Assembly (NCBI RefSeq): GCF_004353225.1 | Contig: NZ_CP037934.1 | Coordinates: forward strand, 124,001-188,000 | Length of the DNA: 64,000 nt | DNA from: Marinobacter sp. JH2 | GTDB taxonomy: Bacteria > Pseudomonadota > Gammaproteobacteria > Pseudomonadales > Oleiphilaceae | Reading direction: 5' to 3' | Part shown: positions 17,072 to 26,862 of the stretch, piece by piece | Position numbering within the stretch: the first letter of the stretch is position 1 | Layout of the letters: the number at the start of each line of letters is the position of its first letter | The notes under the pieces: generated by a model | The model's database searches: none | Told to the model about the DNA's origin: nothing | The model's input: the letters and a program-made list of their open reading frames with translations, nothing else | Translations under genes and position numbers: made by a program

Positions 17072-18085
17072 TTAGTGGCCGTAAACCATCATCGTTGTGT
17101 TTTTAATGGCAAAGTCCGTGAATTGAACAGAGCCTATGCTGGTGCCACCGACTTTGAAGACGGGCATATCAATGTCGGCACGGAACTCGACATCGTGAAT
17201 GGACAAACCGCTTTTGCCAGAACCGGCACTGGTGCCCTGAGACAGCTTCGCGGTGGCGCTGGCCATACCGAAGTGGCCAAGGGTATCGTTACCCCGTCGG
17301 TTATGAATCTGCAATCCTTCAATGCCCACCGCGGCAAAGTTGAAAATGAAGATCAGGTCAGCGGCATCCCAATCCAGACTTCCGTTGGTGATCTCAAAGT
17401 GCGTATCCAATTGCAGCTCAGAGCCCGATACCGTGTTGCCATTGCCCAGAGTTCGGGTAGAGGTGCCGCCATTTCGAATGATCAGATCAGTAGGGCCAAC
17501 GTAGCCTTGAAGCAAAATGTTTGAGAACAGGTTAGCGCTGCCTTCCGAGCCGGACGTGGTCAGGCTGTCTATACCCAATTCAAAATCGACCGCTCTCAGA
17601 TAATCGTTCAGGTTGGTTGGGTCACCGTAGTCGGCGGCGCCCAGATGAATCACCATGTCTCCGCTGTTGAAGGCTTTTCCGTAACTGCCACCCACCGAGT
17701 ATTTGGCAAGGGCGTCGGAAACATCGGGGTTAGATGTATCCAGCTGGCCAGCGGCGGCACGACGGGCTATCTCCGAAAAGCCATGGTCCAGCACTTCGCC
17801 GTCGCCAGCGATATCAACCGTCAGCTTTAAGTTGTCCAGGGTGGTGTCGTTGTGACCCGATAAACGAAACCCGTTAACGCTGAGCGAGCCTTCGTCGGTC
17901 CAGGTGATGCGATCGATGTTGAGTTTGGTTTCCAGCTCAATGGTCACACCCGCTTGCCCGGTAACGGAGGACAAGGTCGAGTCCGTTAATGGTGTGAAAT
18001 CAGCGAAGGCAGGAAGCGCGAGCGTGGCTCCTCCCGCAAGGCATAAGCTGGCAATAGATTTACAAAGACGGATACGAGTAAACAT
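17072..18085 (-). CDS. FilA/DUF6160-like exported protein
   Basis: 337 residues with a signal peptide cleaved near PAFA-DF (about 29). Straight after it comes the family hallmark LTDSTLSSVTGQAGVTIELE (about 34-53). The rest is Gly/Asn/Asp-rich, predicted beta structure, without Cys pairs. Proteins of this type are annotated as FilA-like pilus-system or DUF6160 proteins, but no pilus gene lies nearby. It is probably exported to the outer membrane or surface. Family call is moderate; function unknown. Confidence 0.68.
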   Translation of the reverse strand: MFTRIRLCKSIASLCLAGGATLALPAFADFTPLTDSTLSSVTGQAGVTIELETKLNIDRITWTDEGSLSVNGFRLSGHNDTTLDNLKLTVDIAGDGEVLDHGFSEIARRAAAGQLDTSNPDVSDALAKYSVGGSYGKAFNSGDMVIHLGAADYGDPTNLNDYLRAVDFELGIDSLTTSGSEGSANLFSNILLQGYVGPTDLIIRNGGTSTRTLGNGNTVSGSELQLDTHFEITNGSLDWDAADLIFIFNFAAVGIEGLQIHNRRGNDTLGHFGMASATAKLSQGTSAGSGKSGLSIHDVEFRADIDMPVFKVGGTSIGSVQFTDFAIKNTTMMVYGH

Positions 18086-18256
18086 GTTGGCCCCGATTCA
18101 GACAGATTGTTTTTGTTATAACAGCGGCGAAAACGCCAACTGATTGCCCGCAGGGACAACGAGACCAAAGCTGCGGTGAACGTTATTTGAACAGTCCTAC
18201 TGTAGGGCGAGTAGCGCCATCAAACCGTGACGCTTGTCCCAATGCGGCAGAAGGCG

Positions 18257-18913
18257 TTAAGCCAACGCCTGTTGGATCAGCTGTTTCTGTTGCTCTACGA
18301 ACATTTCGATCAGCTTGCGAACCTTAACGGTGTCACGGGCCAGCACGGCGGGCTGCAATTCACTGAAGAAGCGGCGGGTTTCGGCGAGCCCCTGCTGATA
18401 CCGTTTGGCGCTGAGGTAATAAGCTCGGCTGACCGCAGGTTTGAAGTTGGACAGAGATTCGGTGAGGTAGGGGTTACCGACCACCTCGCAGCAGGCTTCC
18501 ATGACGCCAAAACTGGTCTCAACAATGGCCGTGAGGTCGGCTCGATTGTTTTGGATCTGGGCAACAACCTTACTCACAGCCTCCATCACAACGGGCTTGT
18601 CTTCTTCTTGCCAACGTTCGCACAAGCGGGTGGCAAGCATGACCAGCAAGTGCATGTAGACATCGTAAAGCTCGGCTGCATATTCCGCGTTGATCTGAGT
18701 GGCAGACGCGCCCTTTCGAGGCGTAATTTCTACCAAGTGCCAGCGTTCGAGGGTATACAACGCTTCCTTCACCGATGCCCGGCTCACCTTGAGTTCGTTT
18801 GCCAGGTTGGCTTCCTGAATACGCTGGCCCGGCTGAATCTGCCCCGTCATGATGCGCTCGGCCAGATAGCTGGCGATTTGTTCGGCCAGAGTGTTTGGCG
18901 CTTGAAAATCCAT
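18257..18913 (-). CDS. GntR-family transcriptional regulator (FCD type)
   Basis: 218 residues. The N-terminal winged helix (about 8-75) contains GQIQPGQRIQEANLANELKV and SRASVKEALYTLERWHLVEI, the classical GntR signature. The C-terminal all-helical FCD domain (about 85-205) is the ligand-binding part, usually a carboxylic acid with a metal. Divergent from gloA across about 155 bases, but no operator was identified. Confidence 0.9.
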   Translation of the reverse strand: MDFQAPNTLAEQIASYLAERIMTGQIQPGQRIQEANLANELKVSRASVKEALYTLERWHLVEITPRKGASATQINAEYAAELYDVYMHLLVMLATRLCERWQEEDKPVVMEAVSKVVAQIQNNRADLTAIVETSFGVMEACCEVVGNPYLTESLSNFKPAVSRAYYLSAKRYQQGLAETRRFFSELQPAVLARDTVKVRKLIEMFVEQQKQLIQQALA

Positions 18914-19068
18914 GGTTGATAACTCTTTGAATCGGGTAGCTAAGCCTGCTGTGGCTAACGACCCTACAGTCTAACATAGGCTACGTAACTGTACGCGGGG
19001 CTTGAAAAGACTGCCGGTTGCACGCATATACCATGGTTCAAGTCTGAACCAGATTGGGATGACCTATT

Positions 19069-19617
19069 ATGCCAAAGCATTTCGAACAGGCCGTTGGCCT
19101 GCATGACGCGCCGGTTCCTGAAACCGAAGGTTACGTGTTCAACCAAACCATGCTGCGGATTAAAAACCCAGAGCGTTCTCTGGATTTTTATTCCCGAGTG
19201 ATGGGCATGCGCTTGGTGCGTAAACTGGACTTTCCCGAAATGAAGTTCACGCTGTATTTTCTGGCGTATCTGGACGATGCCGAAGCCGAGCGAGTGCCGG
19301 CGGACAATGCTCACCGGACGACATACACCTTTGGCCGCGAAGCCATGTTGGAACTGACCCACAACTGGGGCACCGAAGACGACCCCGACTTCAGCTACCA
19401 CAACGGTAACGACCAGCCGCAGGGCTTTGGCCACATCGGCGTTGCCGTACCGGATGTTTACAGTGCTTGTGAACGCTTCGAGCAACTCGGTGTCGAGTTT
19501 GTGAAACGCCCGGACGACGGCAAAATGAAGGGCTTGGCGTTTGTCAAAGACCCGGATGGCTACTGGATTGAGATCCTGCAGCCAAACATGCTGGAAAAGC
19601 AGCGTAAGGACAGCTAA
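19069..19617 (+). CDS. gloA: Lactoylglutathione lyase (glyoxalase I), long zinc-type form
   Basis: 182 residues. It converts the methylglyoxal-glutathione hemithioacetal to S-lactoylglutathione. Metal ligands appear in order: Gln in FNQTMLRI (about 26), Glu in MLELTHN (about 92), His in GFGHIGVAV (about 120) and Glu in YWIEILQP (about 166). The long N-terminal arm and the internal insertion match the eukaryote-like, zinc-activated class (like P. aeruginosa GloA3) rather than the short nickel class; that class assignment is inference from length. Confidence 0.93.
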   Translation: MPKHFEQAVGLHDAPVPETEGYVFNQTMLRIKNPERSLDFYSRVMGMRLVRKLDFPEMKFTLYFLAYLDDAEAERVPADNAHRTTYTFGREAMLELTHNWGTEDDPDFSYHNGNDQPQGFGHIGVAVPDVYSACERFEQLGVEFVKRPDDGKMKGLAFVKDPDGYWIEILQPNMLEKQRKDS

Positions 19618-19643
19618 ACCTCACCTCGCGCCCAGTGCCGGAA

Positions 19644-20588
19644 TCAACCGTTCTGGTTGGCTCCGGCCGCGGTGTTACTGCGCGACGCAACAATCACCGC
19701 CACCACCAACACAATGGCTCCTGCCACGCCCACTGTCCCTAGCATTTCCCCCAGAATAAGCCACGCCAACAGTGCCACAAACAAAGGCTCCAGCGTAACG
19801 ACAATGCTAGACAGGGTGGCCGGCGTGCTTTTTATGCCGGTAAAAAACATCAGGTAGCCGATGCCCGTGGGTACCACCCCGATATAACACACCATCAGCC
19901 AGTGCTTCAGTGCCATGGTTTCCAAAGCAGCGAATCCGCCGGTGAATAACACCACGGGCAACAGCAAAAGAGCGGCGGTGAAAAAACAGATAAACGCTGT
20001 AGTGAACGCGGGCGTGCCCACCGAGTTATAACGGCTGGTCAGCGTGAACCCGGTGTACACCGCAGCCGCCAACAGCGACATCAAAATGCCGGCAAGCCTA
20101 AGAGTACCGGTTGTATCGATGTCGCCCAACACCAGCATGCCGGTGCCGATAACCGCGCCCAATGCTGCAATCCAGGTAGTGAGTGTTGGACGCTCGCCCA
20201 ACATGGGGGCGGCCAGAATGGCGACGAAGACGGGCGGCAGACAAAGTGAAATTAACGTGGCAATGCCCGCTCCGGACAAATCGACGGCAACCAGATAGCT
20301 GCCTTGATAAAGGGCTTGAAACAACCCAAGCGCCGTTAACGGCAAAAGCGCTTTCCAATTGAGCGAGCGTAACGAACTGCCCACCGCATTCCCGTCAGGA
20401 TTGTCTCGGCGAAGCTGGCGCTGCTCCCGGCACATTAAAACCCAGAAGAACGGCAGCGCTACAGCCAAGCGTAAGAAGGCAAGGGTAATGGGCGCGAGAT
20501 CAGAGCCGCCGAACAGAAACTTCGCAACAATGCTGGTAGTCGCCCAAAGCAGGGCTGCCAGTGCAATTAACAGAACGCCTTGAATCAT
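19644..20588 (-). CDS. EamA-domain DMT-family permease
   Basis: 314-residue inner-membrane protein with ten predicted helices in two EamA repeats. Repeat 1 has LLWATTSIVAKFLFGGSDLA, and repeat 2 ends with TLEPLFVALLAWLILGEML, the usual EamA signature. Substrate unknown; relatives export amino acids or metabolites. The ATG at 20588 is preferred over an upstream in-frame TTG (20600), though neither has a clear ribosome site. Confidence 0.87.
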   Translation of the reverse strand: MIQGVLLIALAALLWATTSIVAKFLFGGSDLAPITLAFLRLAVALPFFWVLMCREQRQLRRDNPDGNAVGSSLRSLNWKALLPLTALGLFQALYQGSYLVAVDLSGAGIATLISLCLPPVFVAILAAPMLGERPTLTTWIAALGAVIGTGMLVLGDIDTTGTLRLAGILMSLLAAAVYTGFTLTSRYNSVGTPAFTTAFICFFTAALLLLPVVLFTGGFAALETMALKHWLMVCYIGVVPTGIGYLMFFTGIKSTPATLSSIVVTLEPLFVALLAWLILGEMLGTVGVAGAIVLVVAVIVASRSNTAAGANQNG

Positions 20589-20663
20589 AAAGCTTGCCAA
20601 GCCACGGAGAGTTAACCGAGCAGACTAACAGTGGTAGAAAGACTTCGCCATAGGCGGATAGAA

Positions 20664-20680
20664 GGGGGCAGAGCGCCCCC
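20664..20680 (-). terminator. Hairpin terminator after the ComEA-like gene
   Basis: GGGGGC / GCCCCC stem with a five-base loop just beyond the stop of the minus-strand gene at 20688. It is followed in the reading direction by TTCTAT, so the T-run is weak. Confidence 0.6.
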
Positions 20681-20687
20681 AGGAAGG

Positions 20688-20960
20688 CTATTTTACAGCA
20701 AGACGCGGAGCGTTCTTCTCAACGGTGCGGGCGCCAATACCTTTTACATTGGCCAGATCCTCAACGGACGTAAACGGGCCGTTGGCTTCACGGTACGCCA
20801 CAATGGCTTCGGCTTTGCTTTGGCCGATCCCGCTTAAGGCAGATAGCGTGGCCACATCCGCCGCATTGATGTTGATCTCGCTTGGCTCATTGGCGTGAGC
20901 AAAGCCGGTTGCCAGGCTGAACAGCAGAACAAGGGCAGCAAAAAAAGAGGTGTGTTTCAT
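20688..20960 (-). CDS. ComEA-like helix-hairpin-helix protein
   Basis: 90 residues: signal peptide (about 1-24, ending AHA-NE) and a tandem helix-hairpin-helix domain with INAADVATLSALSGIGQSKA and VEDLANVKGIGARTVEKN. Gammaproteobacterial single-domain ComEA homologues bind double-stranded DNA in the periplasm and take part in DNA uptake, where competence exists. The start is the ATG at 20960, which has AGGAA before it; the longer open frame adds 13 residues without support. Confidence 0.9.
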   Translation of the reverse strand: MKHTSFFAALVLLFSLATGFAHANEPSEININAADVATLSALSGIGQSKAEAIVAYREANGPFTSVEDLANVKGIGARTVEKNAPRLAVK

Positions 20961-21395
20961 GGGTGATTCCTGATTATAGAGGCTATTTTTATCGATCAAT
21001 CAGGTGAGACAACCCACAGGTTGCTGGAACTGCAAAGCGGCTGGCATTTCGTGGAATCAGAAAGCGAGAAAAGCAGACGGGCTAATGCACGGAAGAGGAC
21101 ACAATCCGTGTGCCCCCTGAAATTCCGTGGCTGACCCCTGCCTGATCCATCAGGCTGTGCACCATCCTGAGCGCATCATCCTTGGTTCATCCCTGTACGC
21201 CCTATTCCATCGGGCAACTCTCAAATCCTTGAGTTTCCGTCCCTGAGCCAACATCCGTGCTGGCTTGTCATCCCTGACAAATATCAGTCTACGCAGGGTC
21301 GGTATATTAAGAATCAGACAGAATCCCTCTATCGTGTGCGATATATCTCACAAGCCTGTGCGTTTCGCGGTGAATCTATATTCATTGTTTGGCGC

Positions 21396-21410
21396 GCACC
21401 AGAGTGGCGC
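21396..21410. promoter_or_regulatory. NtrC-like enhancer site 1
   Basis: GCACC-AGAGT-GGCGC matches the NtrC consensus GCACC-N5-GGTGC at nine of ten arm positions. It lies about 120 bases upstream of the -24 element of the candidate sigma-54 promoter and exactly 30 bases from site 2, i.e. the same helix face, as in glnA enhancers. Confidence 0.55.
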
Positions 21411-21425
21411 GCGCTACCGGTACGA

Positions 21426-21440
21426 GCACCAAAATCAGGC
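21426..21440. promoter_or_regulatory. NtrC-like enhancer site 2 (weaker)
   Basis: GCACC-AAAAT-CAGGC. The left arm and spacer are like classical NtrC sites; the right arm is degenerate. Spacing to site 1 is three helical turns. Confidence 0.4.
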
Positions 21441-21528
21441 TTCGAATCCGAAATAGCAGGGCTTAAATGTCGAGTGTGTTAGTCATTTTTTATTTAACCT
21501 TCTGTTTTTTTTAGGTTTTTGTGTGAGT

Positions 21529-21544
21529 TGGAACGTTCGGTGCA
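21529..21544 (+). promoter_or_regulatory. Candidate sigma-54 promoter of the urease operon
   Basis: TGGAACGTTCGGTGCA fits TGGCACR-N4-TTGCW with two mismatches. It keeps the essential GG (21530-21531) and GC (21542-21543) at the required spacing. Transcription would start near 21555, about 100 bases before ureD. With the upstream NtrC-like sites this predicts nitrogen-limitation control. Confidence 0.55.
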
Positions 21545-21594
21545 AAGGTTGGGGCCGCTAAACGACCCAATACCCAACGAAAAGGACGTGCACC

Positions 21595-21660
21595 ATGAGC
21601 TCGCAAAGTCACCGTGCTGCACCAAGGCAGCGTGCTGGCGGAAAGCACCTGAGCGTATGA
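21595..21660 (+). CDS. Small upstream ORF (21 residues) coupled to ureD
   Basis: ATG at 21595 with AAAGGA ten bases before it, encoding a basic 21-residue peptide (starts MSSQSHRAAPRQ). Its TGA overlaps the ureD ATG as ATGA at 21657-21660. The better ribosome site is the one in front of this ORF, while ureD itself has none visible, so the ORF may deliver ribosomes to ureD. No homologue is recognised; it may also be chance. Confidence 0.4.
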   Translation: MSSQSHRAAPRQRAGGKHLSV

Positions 21661-22553
21661 CCGCGTACCAACCGATCGCGACCCATAGCTCCGGCCATCG
21701 ATTTGACACCGAACGGCGCTGGGCGGCCTCACTGTCCCTCGGCTTCGAATCCCGAAGCGAGGGCGGAGCAGAGCCGATCACCCGCATGGTGCGCCGCAGT
21801 CACACGGGCCCATTGCGGGTTCAACGCCCGTTCTATCCGGAAGGCAAACACGGCTGCTGCCACGTGTACCTGTTGCACCCGCCTGGAGGCTTGGTGAGCG
21901 GCGACGAACTGCGCATCGAAGCCACCGTAGCCGAAGGCGGTCACACCCTGCTGACCACCCCGGCGGCCGCAAAGCTCTACAAAGCCGACAGCCACGGCGT
22001 GGCCTGGGGCCAGCACACCCGGTTACAGGTGGCCAAAGACGCAACACTCGAATACCTGCCCCAGGAAACCATCGCCTTTGACGGCTCCCGGGGCGAACAA
22101 ACCACCACCATCGAACTGGAAAGCGGTGCCAAAACCCTCGGCTGGGAAGTGCTCGCTCTGGGCCGCCCGGCCAGCGAACTGCCTTTCGCCACCGGCGCGC
22201 TGGAGCAACGCTTTCACCTAAGCCTCGATGGCAAGCCCCTGTGGCTTGAACGCCAGCTACTGGACCCAACCCATCGCCGGTTCATCGGCCACTGGGGGCA
22301 GGGCGGTGCCACCGTGCAGGCAACACTCTGGGCTGTCGGCCTAAGTGATGAAGCCGCCGCCATCGAAGCTCTAAGAGAACAACTCCCGGACCACAACCGC
22401 TGGGCAGTCACCCGCCGCCGAGGCGTGTTGTTGCTGCGCTATCTCGGCACCGAGCGTAACGAAGCCTGGGCTCTATGCGAACAAGCCTGGCATCTGCTGC
22501 GGCCAATGCTCACCGGCTTGCCTGCTCATACACCCAGAATCTGGCTCACTTGA
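21657..22553 (+). CDS. ureD: Urease accessory protein UreD
   Basis: 298 residues, cytoplasmic. UreD binds apo-urease and with UreF and UreG builds the complex that inserts nickel. Family landmarks: WAASLSLGFESR, the RRSHTGPLRVQRPFYPEG block (about 45-62), HPPGGLVSGDEL and LTTPAAAKLYK (about 100). The open frame extends 46 codons further upstream, but those residues are not UreD-like, so the ATG at 21657 is chosen. First structural gene of ureDABCEFG-J. Confidence 0.94.
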   Translation: MTAYQPIATHSSGHRFDTERRWAASLSLGFESRSEGGAEPITRMVRRSHTGPLRVQRPFYPEGKHGCCHVYLLHPPGGLVSGDELRIEATVAEGGHTLLTTPAAAKLYKADSHGVAWGQHTRLQVAKDATLEYLPQETIAFDGSRGEQTTTIELESGAKTLGWEVLALGRPASELPFATGALEQRFHLSLDGKPLWLERQLLDPTHRRFIGHWGQGGATVQATLWAVGLSDEAAAIEALREQLPDHNRWAVTRRRGVLLLRYLGTERNEAWALCEQAWHLLRPMLTGLPAHTPRIWLT

Positions 22554-22581
22554 AGCCCAATAAATAACAACGGAACACGTT

Positions 22582-22884
22582 ATGGAACTGACCCCCAGAG
22601 ACAAAGACAAGCTGCTGTTGTTCACCGCCGCTTTACTTGCCGAACGGCGCAAAGCCAAAGGCCTGAAACTGAACTACCCCGAAGCCATCGCCCTGATCAG
22701 CGCCGAAATCATGGAAGGCGCCCGCGAAGGCCGGACCGTGGCCGAACTCATGAGCGCCGGCACCGAAATCCTCACCCGGGACGACGTCATGGACGGCATT
22801 GCCGACATGATCCACGAAGTGCAAGTGGAAGCCACCTTCCCGGACGGCACCAAACTGGTCACCGTTCACAATCCGATCGTGTAA
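22582..22884 (+). CDS. ureA: Urease subunit gamma
   Basis: 100 residues, the standard length. Starts [20 protein letters not shown] and contains [20 protein letters not shown] and the C-terminal [14 protein letters not shown]. One of three structural subunits of the (alpha-beta-gamma)3 nickel enzyme that hydrolyses urea to ammonia and carbamate. It is 10 bases from ureB. Confidence 0.97.
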   Translation: MELTPRDKDKLLLFTAALLAERRKAKGLKLNYPEAIALISAEIMEGAREGRTVAELMSAGTEILTRDDVMDGIADMIHEVQVEATFPDGTKLVTVHNPIV

Positions 22885-22894
22885 GGAGCTCGAT

Positions 22895-23212
22895 ATGACC
22901 CCCGGTGAATACCAAATCCGAGACGGCGACATCGAACTCTGCGCCGGCCGCGAACGCATTACGCTAGACGTCGCCAACACCGGCGACCGCCCGGTACAAA
23001 TCGGCTCCCACTATCACTTCGCCGAAGCCAATCCGGCACTCAACTTCGGCCGTGCCAAAGCCCGCGGATTTCGGCTCGACGTCGCCGCCGGTACCGCCAT
23101 CCGCTTCGAACCTGGCCAAACCCGCTCCGTCACGCTGATCCCCTTCGTCGGCAAGCGGGAAATCTACGGGTTCCGAGGTGAAGTGATGGGCCCGCTGGAG
23201 GATACGAAATGA
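22895..23212 (+). CDS. ureB: Urease subunit beta
   Basis: 105 residues. Landmarks: [37 protein letters not shown] and [26 protein letters not shown] precedes the start. The stop overlaps the ureC start by four bases (ATGA), coupling beta to alpha at the expected ratio. Confidence 0.97.
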   Translation: MTPGEYQIRDGDIELCAGRERITLDVANTGDRPVQIGSHYHFAEANPALNFGRAKARGFRLDVAAGTAIRFEPGQTRSVTLIPFVGKREIYGFRGEVMGPLEDTK

Positions 23213-24912
23213 AAATAAGCAGACAAGCTTACGCCGACATGTACGGCCCCACCGTGGGCGACCGCGTGCGCCTAGGCGACACCGAACTGTGGATCGAAGT
23301 CGAACAAGACCACACCCACTACGGCGACGAAGTAAAATTCGGCGGCGGCAAGGTCATCCGAGACGGCATGGGCCAAAGCCAGCGGGTAGACGATGCCGTC
23401 ATGGACACCGTCATTACCAATGCCTTGATCCTCGACTGGTGGGGCATCGTCAAAGCCGACGTAGGCATTCAAAAAGGCCGCATCGCCGCCATCGGCAAAG
23501 CGGGCAACCCCGACACCCAGCCAGACGTCACCATCGTGATCGGCCCCGGCACCGAAATCATCGCCGGCGAAGGCAAAATCCTCACTGCCGGTGGCATCGA
23601 CCCCCACATCCACTTCATCTGCCCCCAACAGGTAGAAGAAGCCCTGATGAGCGGCATCACCACCATGCTTGGGGGCGGCACCGGCCCGGCCACCGGCACC
23701 AACGCCACCACCTGCACACCCGGTGCCTGGCACATGGGCAAAATGCTTCAGGCCGTTGATAGCCTGCCCATGAACATCGGCTTTCTGGGCAAAGGCAACG
23801 CCAGCCTGCCCGAAGGGCTCGAAGCGCAAATCAAAGCCGGAGCCATCGGCCTAAAACTGCACGAAGACTGGGGCGCCAGCCCGGCGAGCATCGACAACTG
23901 CCTGACCGTGGCAGACCAATACGACATCCAGGTGGCCATCCACACCGACACCCTGAACGAATCCGGCTTCGTGGAAGACACCCTTGCCGCATTCAAAGGC
24001 CGCTGCATTCACACCTTCCACACCGAAGGCGCGGGTGGCGGCCACGCACCCGACATCATCACCGCCTGCTCCAAGGATTACGTACTGCCGTCGTCCACCA
24101 ACCCGACCCGGCCCTACACCGTAAACACCGTGGACGAACACCTCGACATGCTGATGGTGTGCCACCACCTGGACCCGAACATCCCCGAAGACGTGGCCTT
24201 CGCCGACTCCCGCATTCGCCGGGAAACTATCGCCGCCGAAGACATCCTGCACGACATCGGTGTGATCTCCATGATCTCCTCCGACTCCCAGGCCATGGGC
24301 CGGGTAGGCGAAGTGGTGTGCCGCACCTGGCAAACCGCCCACAAAATGAAAGTGCAGCGCGGCCTGCTGCCGGAAGACCAAGAACGAGGTGCCGACAACT
24401 TCCGCGCCAAGCGCTACATCGCCAAGTACACCATCAACTCCGCCATCACCCACGGCATCGCTCACGAAGTTGGCTCGGTGGAAGTGGGCAAGTTGGCGGA
24501 CTTGGTGCTGTGGAGCCCCGCGTTCTTTGGCGTTAAACCAGCCACCATCCTCAAGGGCGGCATGATTGCAGCTGCCCCCATGGGCGACCCGAACGCCTCT
24601 ATTCCCACTCCCCAACCGGTGCATTACCGCCCCATGTTCGGCGCCTTTGGCAAAGCCGCCAGTGCCACCCGCCTGACCTTCGTCAGCCAAGCCGCGCTCG
24701 AGGCCAACATTGGTGAAGAGCTGGGGTTAGACAGCCCGTTGTCCGCCTGCAAAGGCGTGCGGAGCGTGCGCAAGAAAGACATGAAACTGAACGACGCGTG
24801 CCCGCACATCACCGTGGACCCGCAAACCTACGAGGTACACGCAGACGGCGAACTGCTCACCTGTGAGCCAGCCACCGAACTGCCCTTGGCCCAGCGCTAC
24901 CACTTATTCTGA
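23209..24912 (+). CDS. ureC: Urease subunit alpha (catalytic)
   Basis: 567 residues, full length. Active-site features: nickel ligands in HIHF (about 134-137), the carbamylated Lys in GLKLHEDWG (about 217), [24 protein letters not shown], the flap Cys-His in VCHHLDPN (about 319) and the Asp of [11 protein letters not shown] (about 360). All catalytic residues are present, so the enzyme should be active. Anti-sense and alternative frames stay open over long stretches because of strong GC3 bias; they are not genes. Confidence 0.98.
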   Translation: MKISRQAYADMYGPTVGDRVRLGDTELWIEVEQDHTHYGDEVKFGGGKVIRDGMGQSQRVDDAVMDTVITNALILDWWGIVKADVGIQKGRIAAIGKAGNPDTQPDVTIVIGPGTEIIAGEGKILTAGGIDPHIHFICPQQVEEALMSGITTMLGGGTGPATGTNATTCTPGAWHMGKMLQAVDSLPMNIGFLGKGNASLPEGLEAQIKAGAIGLKLHEDWGASPASIDNCLTVADQYDIQVAIHTDTLNESGFVEDTLAAFKGRCIHTFHTEGAGGGHAPDIITACSKDYVLPSSTNPTRPYTVNTVDEHLDMLMVCHHLDPNIPEDVAFADSRIRRETIAAEDILHDIGVISMISSDSQAMGRVGEVVCRTWQTAHKMKVQRGLLPEDQERGADNFRAKRYIAKYTINSAITHGIAHEVGSVEVGKLADLVLWSPAFFGVKPATILKGGMIAAAPMGDPNASIPTPQPVHYRPMFGAFGKAASATRLTFVSQAALEANIGEELGLDSPLSACKGVRSVRKKDMKLNDACPHITVDPQTYEVHADGELLTCEPATELPLAQRYHLF

Positions 24913-24934
24913 GCCGGGAATTGGAGAACCGATT

Positions 24935-25471
24935 ATGTTGGAACTGACAAAACGCCTTGGCGATGCGAACCACGCCGGGATCGACCCCCGCGAGATTCTG
25001 GATAACCTGACCTTGCCCTACGAGCTGCGAATTCGCGGCCGTTTACGGGCCACCACTGAAACCAAGGTAGACGTAGGCCTGTTTCTAGATCGCGGCCCGG
25101 TTCTGCGGGACGGCGACCTACTGCAAGCCAAAACAGGCGAGATCATCCGTATCCGCGCCGCAGAAGAACAGGTGGTCACCGCTCGCATCGAAAACGGCCA
25201 GCCACTGGCGCGCCTGTGCTATCACCTGGGCAACCGTCACGTAACGCTGGCCATCGGAATGGACGAGCAGGGCGCCTACGTGCGCATCACCCCGGACCAC
25301 GTACTGGAAGAACTGGCGGAACGTTTAGGCGCAACCCTGACCCACCACACCGCCCCGTTCGACCCGGAACCCGGTGCCTACACCCAAGCCGGGTATTCCC
25401 ATGGGCATGGCCACAGCCATTCACACGATCACGGGCACAGCCATGGCCACACTCACGAACACTCCCACTGA
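24935..25471 (+). CDS. ureE: Urease accessory protein UreE, nickel metallochaperone
   Basis: 178 residues. The N-terminal UreE domain (about 1-75) is followed by the metal-binding domain (LCYHLGNRHVTLAI, about 98-111, with the conserved His) and a His-rich tail of alternating His/Gly/Ser that would bind several nickel ions. It delivers nickel to the UreDFG complex. The start is the ATG at 24935 with GGAG before it; the frame is open upstream into ureC but that part is not UreE. Confidence 0.94.
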   Translation: MLELTKRLGDANHAGIDPREILDNLTLPYELRIRGRLRATTETKVDVGLFLDRGPVLRDGDLLQAKTGEIIRIRAAEEQVVTARIENGQPLARLCYHLGNRHVTLAIGMDEQGAYVRITPDHVLEELAERLGATLTHHTAPFDPEPGAYTQAGYSHGHGHSHSHDHGHSHGHTHEHSH

Positions 25472-26156
25472 GGCCGTCACCCCGCAAGGGAGCGACCTGG
25501 CATTACTGGGCCTGATGCAACTCGTAAGCCCGGCATTGCCCATCGGCGCCTTTGCGTGGTCCCAAGGCTTGGAAAGCGCTTTTGAACTGGGCTGGGTGAA
25601 CAACGAAGCCGAACTGGCTCAGTGGATTGAAGGCGTACTGGAAGACGGCCTCAGCCGCTGCGAATTGCCCCTGCTGGTGCGCTTGCAAAAAGCCTGGGCC
25701 AACAGCGATGCCGAAGCATTGGCGCAGTGGAATGACTGGCTGCACGCCACCCGGGAAACCGCCGAACTGAGCGACGAAGACACCCGCCTTGGCGCGGCCC
25801 TCGTGACCTTGCTGCGCAACCTGGAACTGCTGCCCGAGCCACGCCTGATACCGGAAGACCCCGGCTACATCACCATGTTCGCCTGGGTTGCCCACCAACG
25901 GTGTGTGCCCGTGCGCCAAGCGCTGCTCGGCTTCGCCTGGGCCTGGCTGGAAAACCAGCTCGCCGTAGCCTGCAAAGCACTGCCCCTCGGCCACACGGCC
26001 GCCCAGCGCATTATCGAAGAACTGCGGCCGAAATTGGCAGTAGCCGTAGACGCTGCGCTGGAACGAAACGATCACGAACTCGGGCCCATCCTACCGGGAT
26101 TGGCGCTCGGAAGTGCCTTACACGAAACACAGTATTCACGGCTTTTCAGAAGCTGA
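25443..26156 (+). CDS. ureF: Urease accessory protein UreF
   Basis: 237 residues, helical. Landmarks: QLVSPALPIGAFAWSQGLES (about 30-49), HATRETAELSDEDTRLGAAL and LGHTAAQRIIEEL. UreF acts as a GTPase-regulating partner of UreG in nickel insertion. The start at ATG 25443 lies inside the His-tail coding part of ureE (29-base overlap in another frame), so the two are translated as a coupled pair. Confidence 0.93.
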   Translation: MATLTNTPTEAVTPQGSDLALLGLMQLVSPALPIGAFAWSQGLESAFELGWVNNEAELAQWIEGVLEDGLSRCELPLLVRLQKAWANSDAEALAQWNDWLHATRETAELSDEDTRLGAALVTLLRNLELLPEPRLIPEDPGYITMFAWVAHQRCVPVRQALLGFAWAWLENQLAVACKALPLGHTAAQRIIEELRPKLAVAVDAALERNDHELGPILPGLALGSALHETQYSRLFRS

Positions 26157-26179
26157 AGAACTATTAAGGAGACATAGCC

Positions 26180-26818
<639 letters not shown>

Positions 26819-26862
26819 GCCAAACGAATCCGAACGAATTAAGAACCATCAGGAGAAACCCC

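Larger units (their letters stand above)
20961..21594. other. Long non-coding region upstream of the urease operon
   Basis: 634 bases without a convincing gene. The right third contains the NtrC-like and sigma-54-like sites annotated separately. The remainder (20961-21390) shows no palindrome or ORF with a ribosome site that I can support. Confidence 0.6.

Noticed and set aside
23272..24690. Long antisense and alternative frames over ureC
   Set aside because: They come from strong GC bias at third positions; ureC itself has every catalytic motif.
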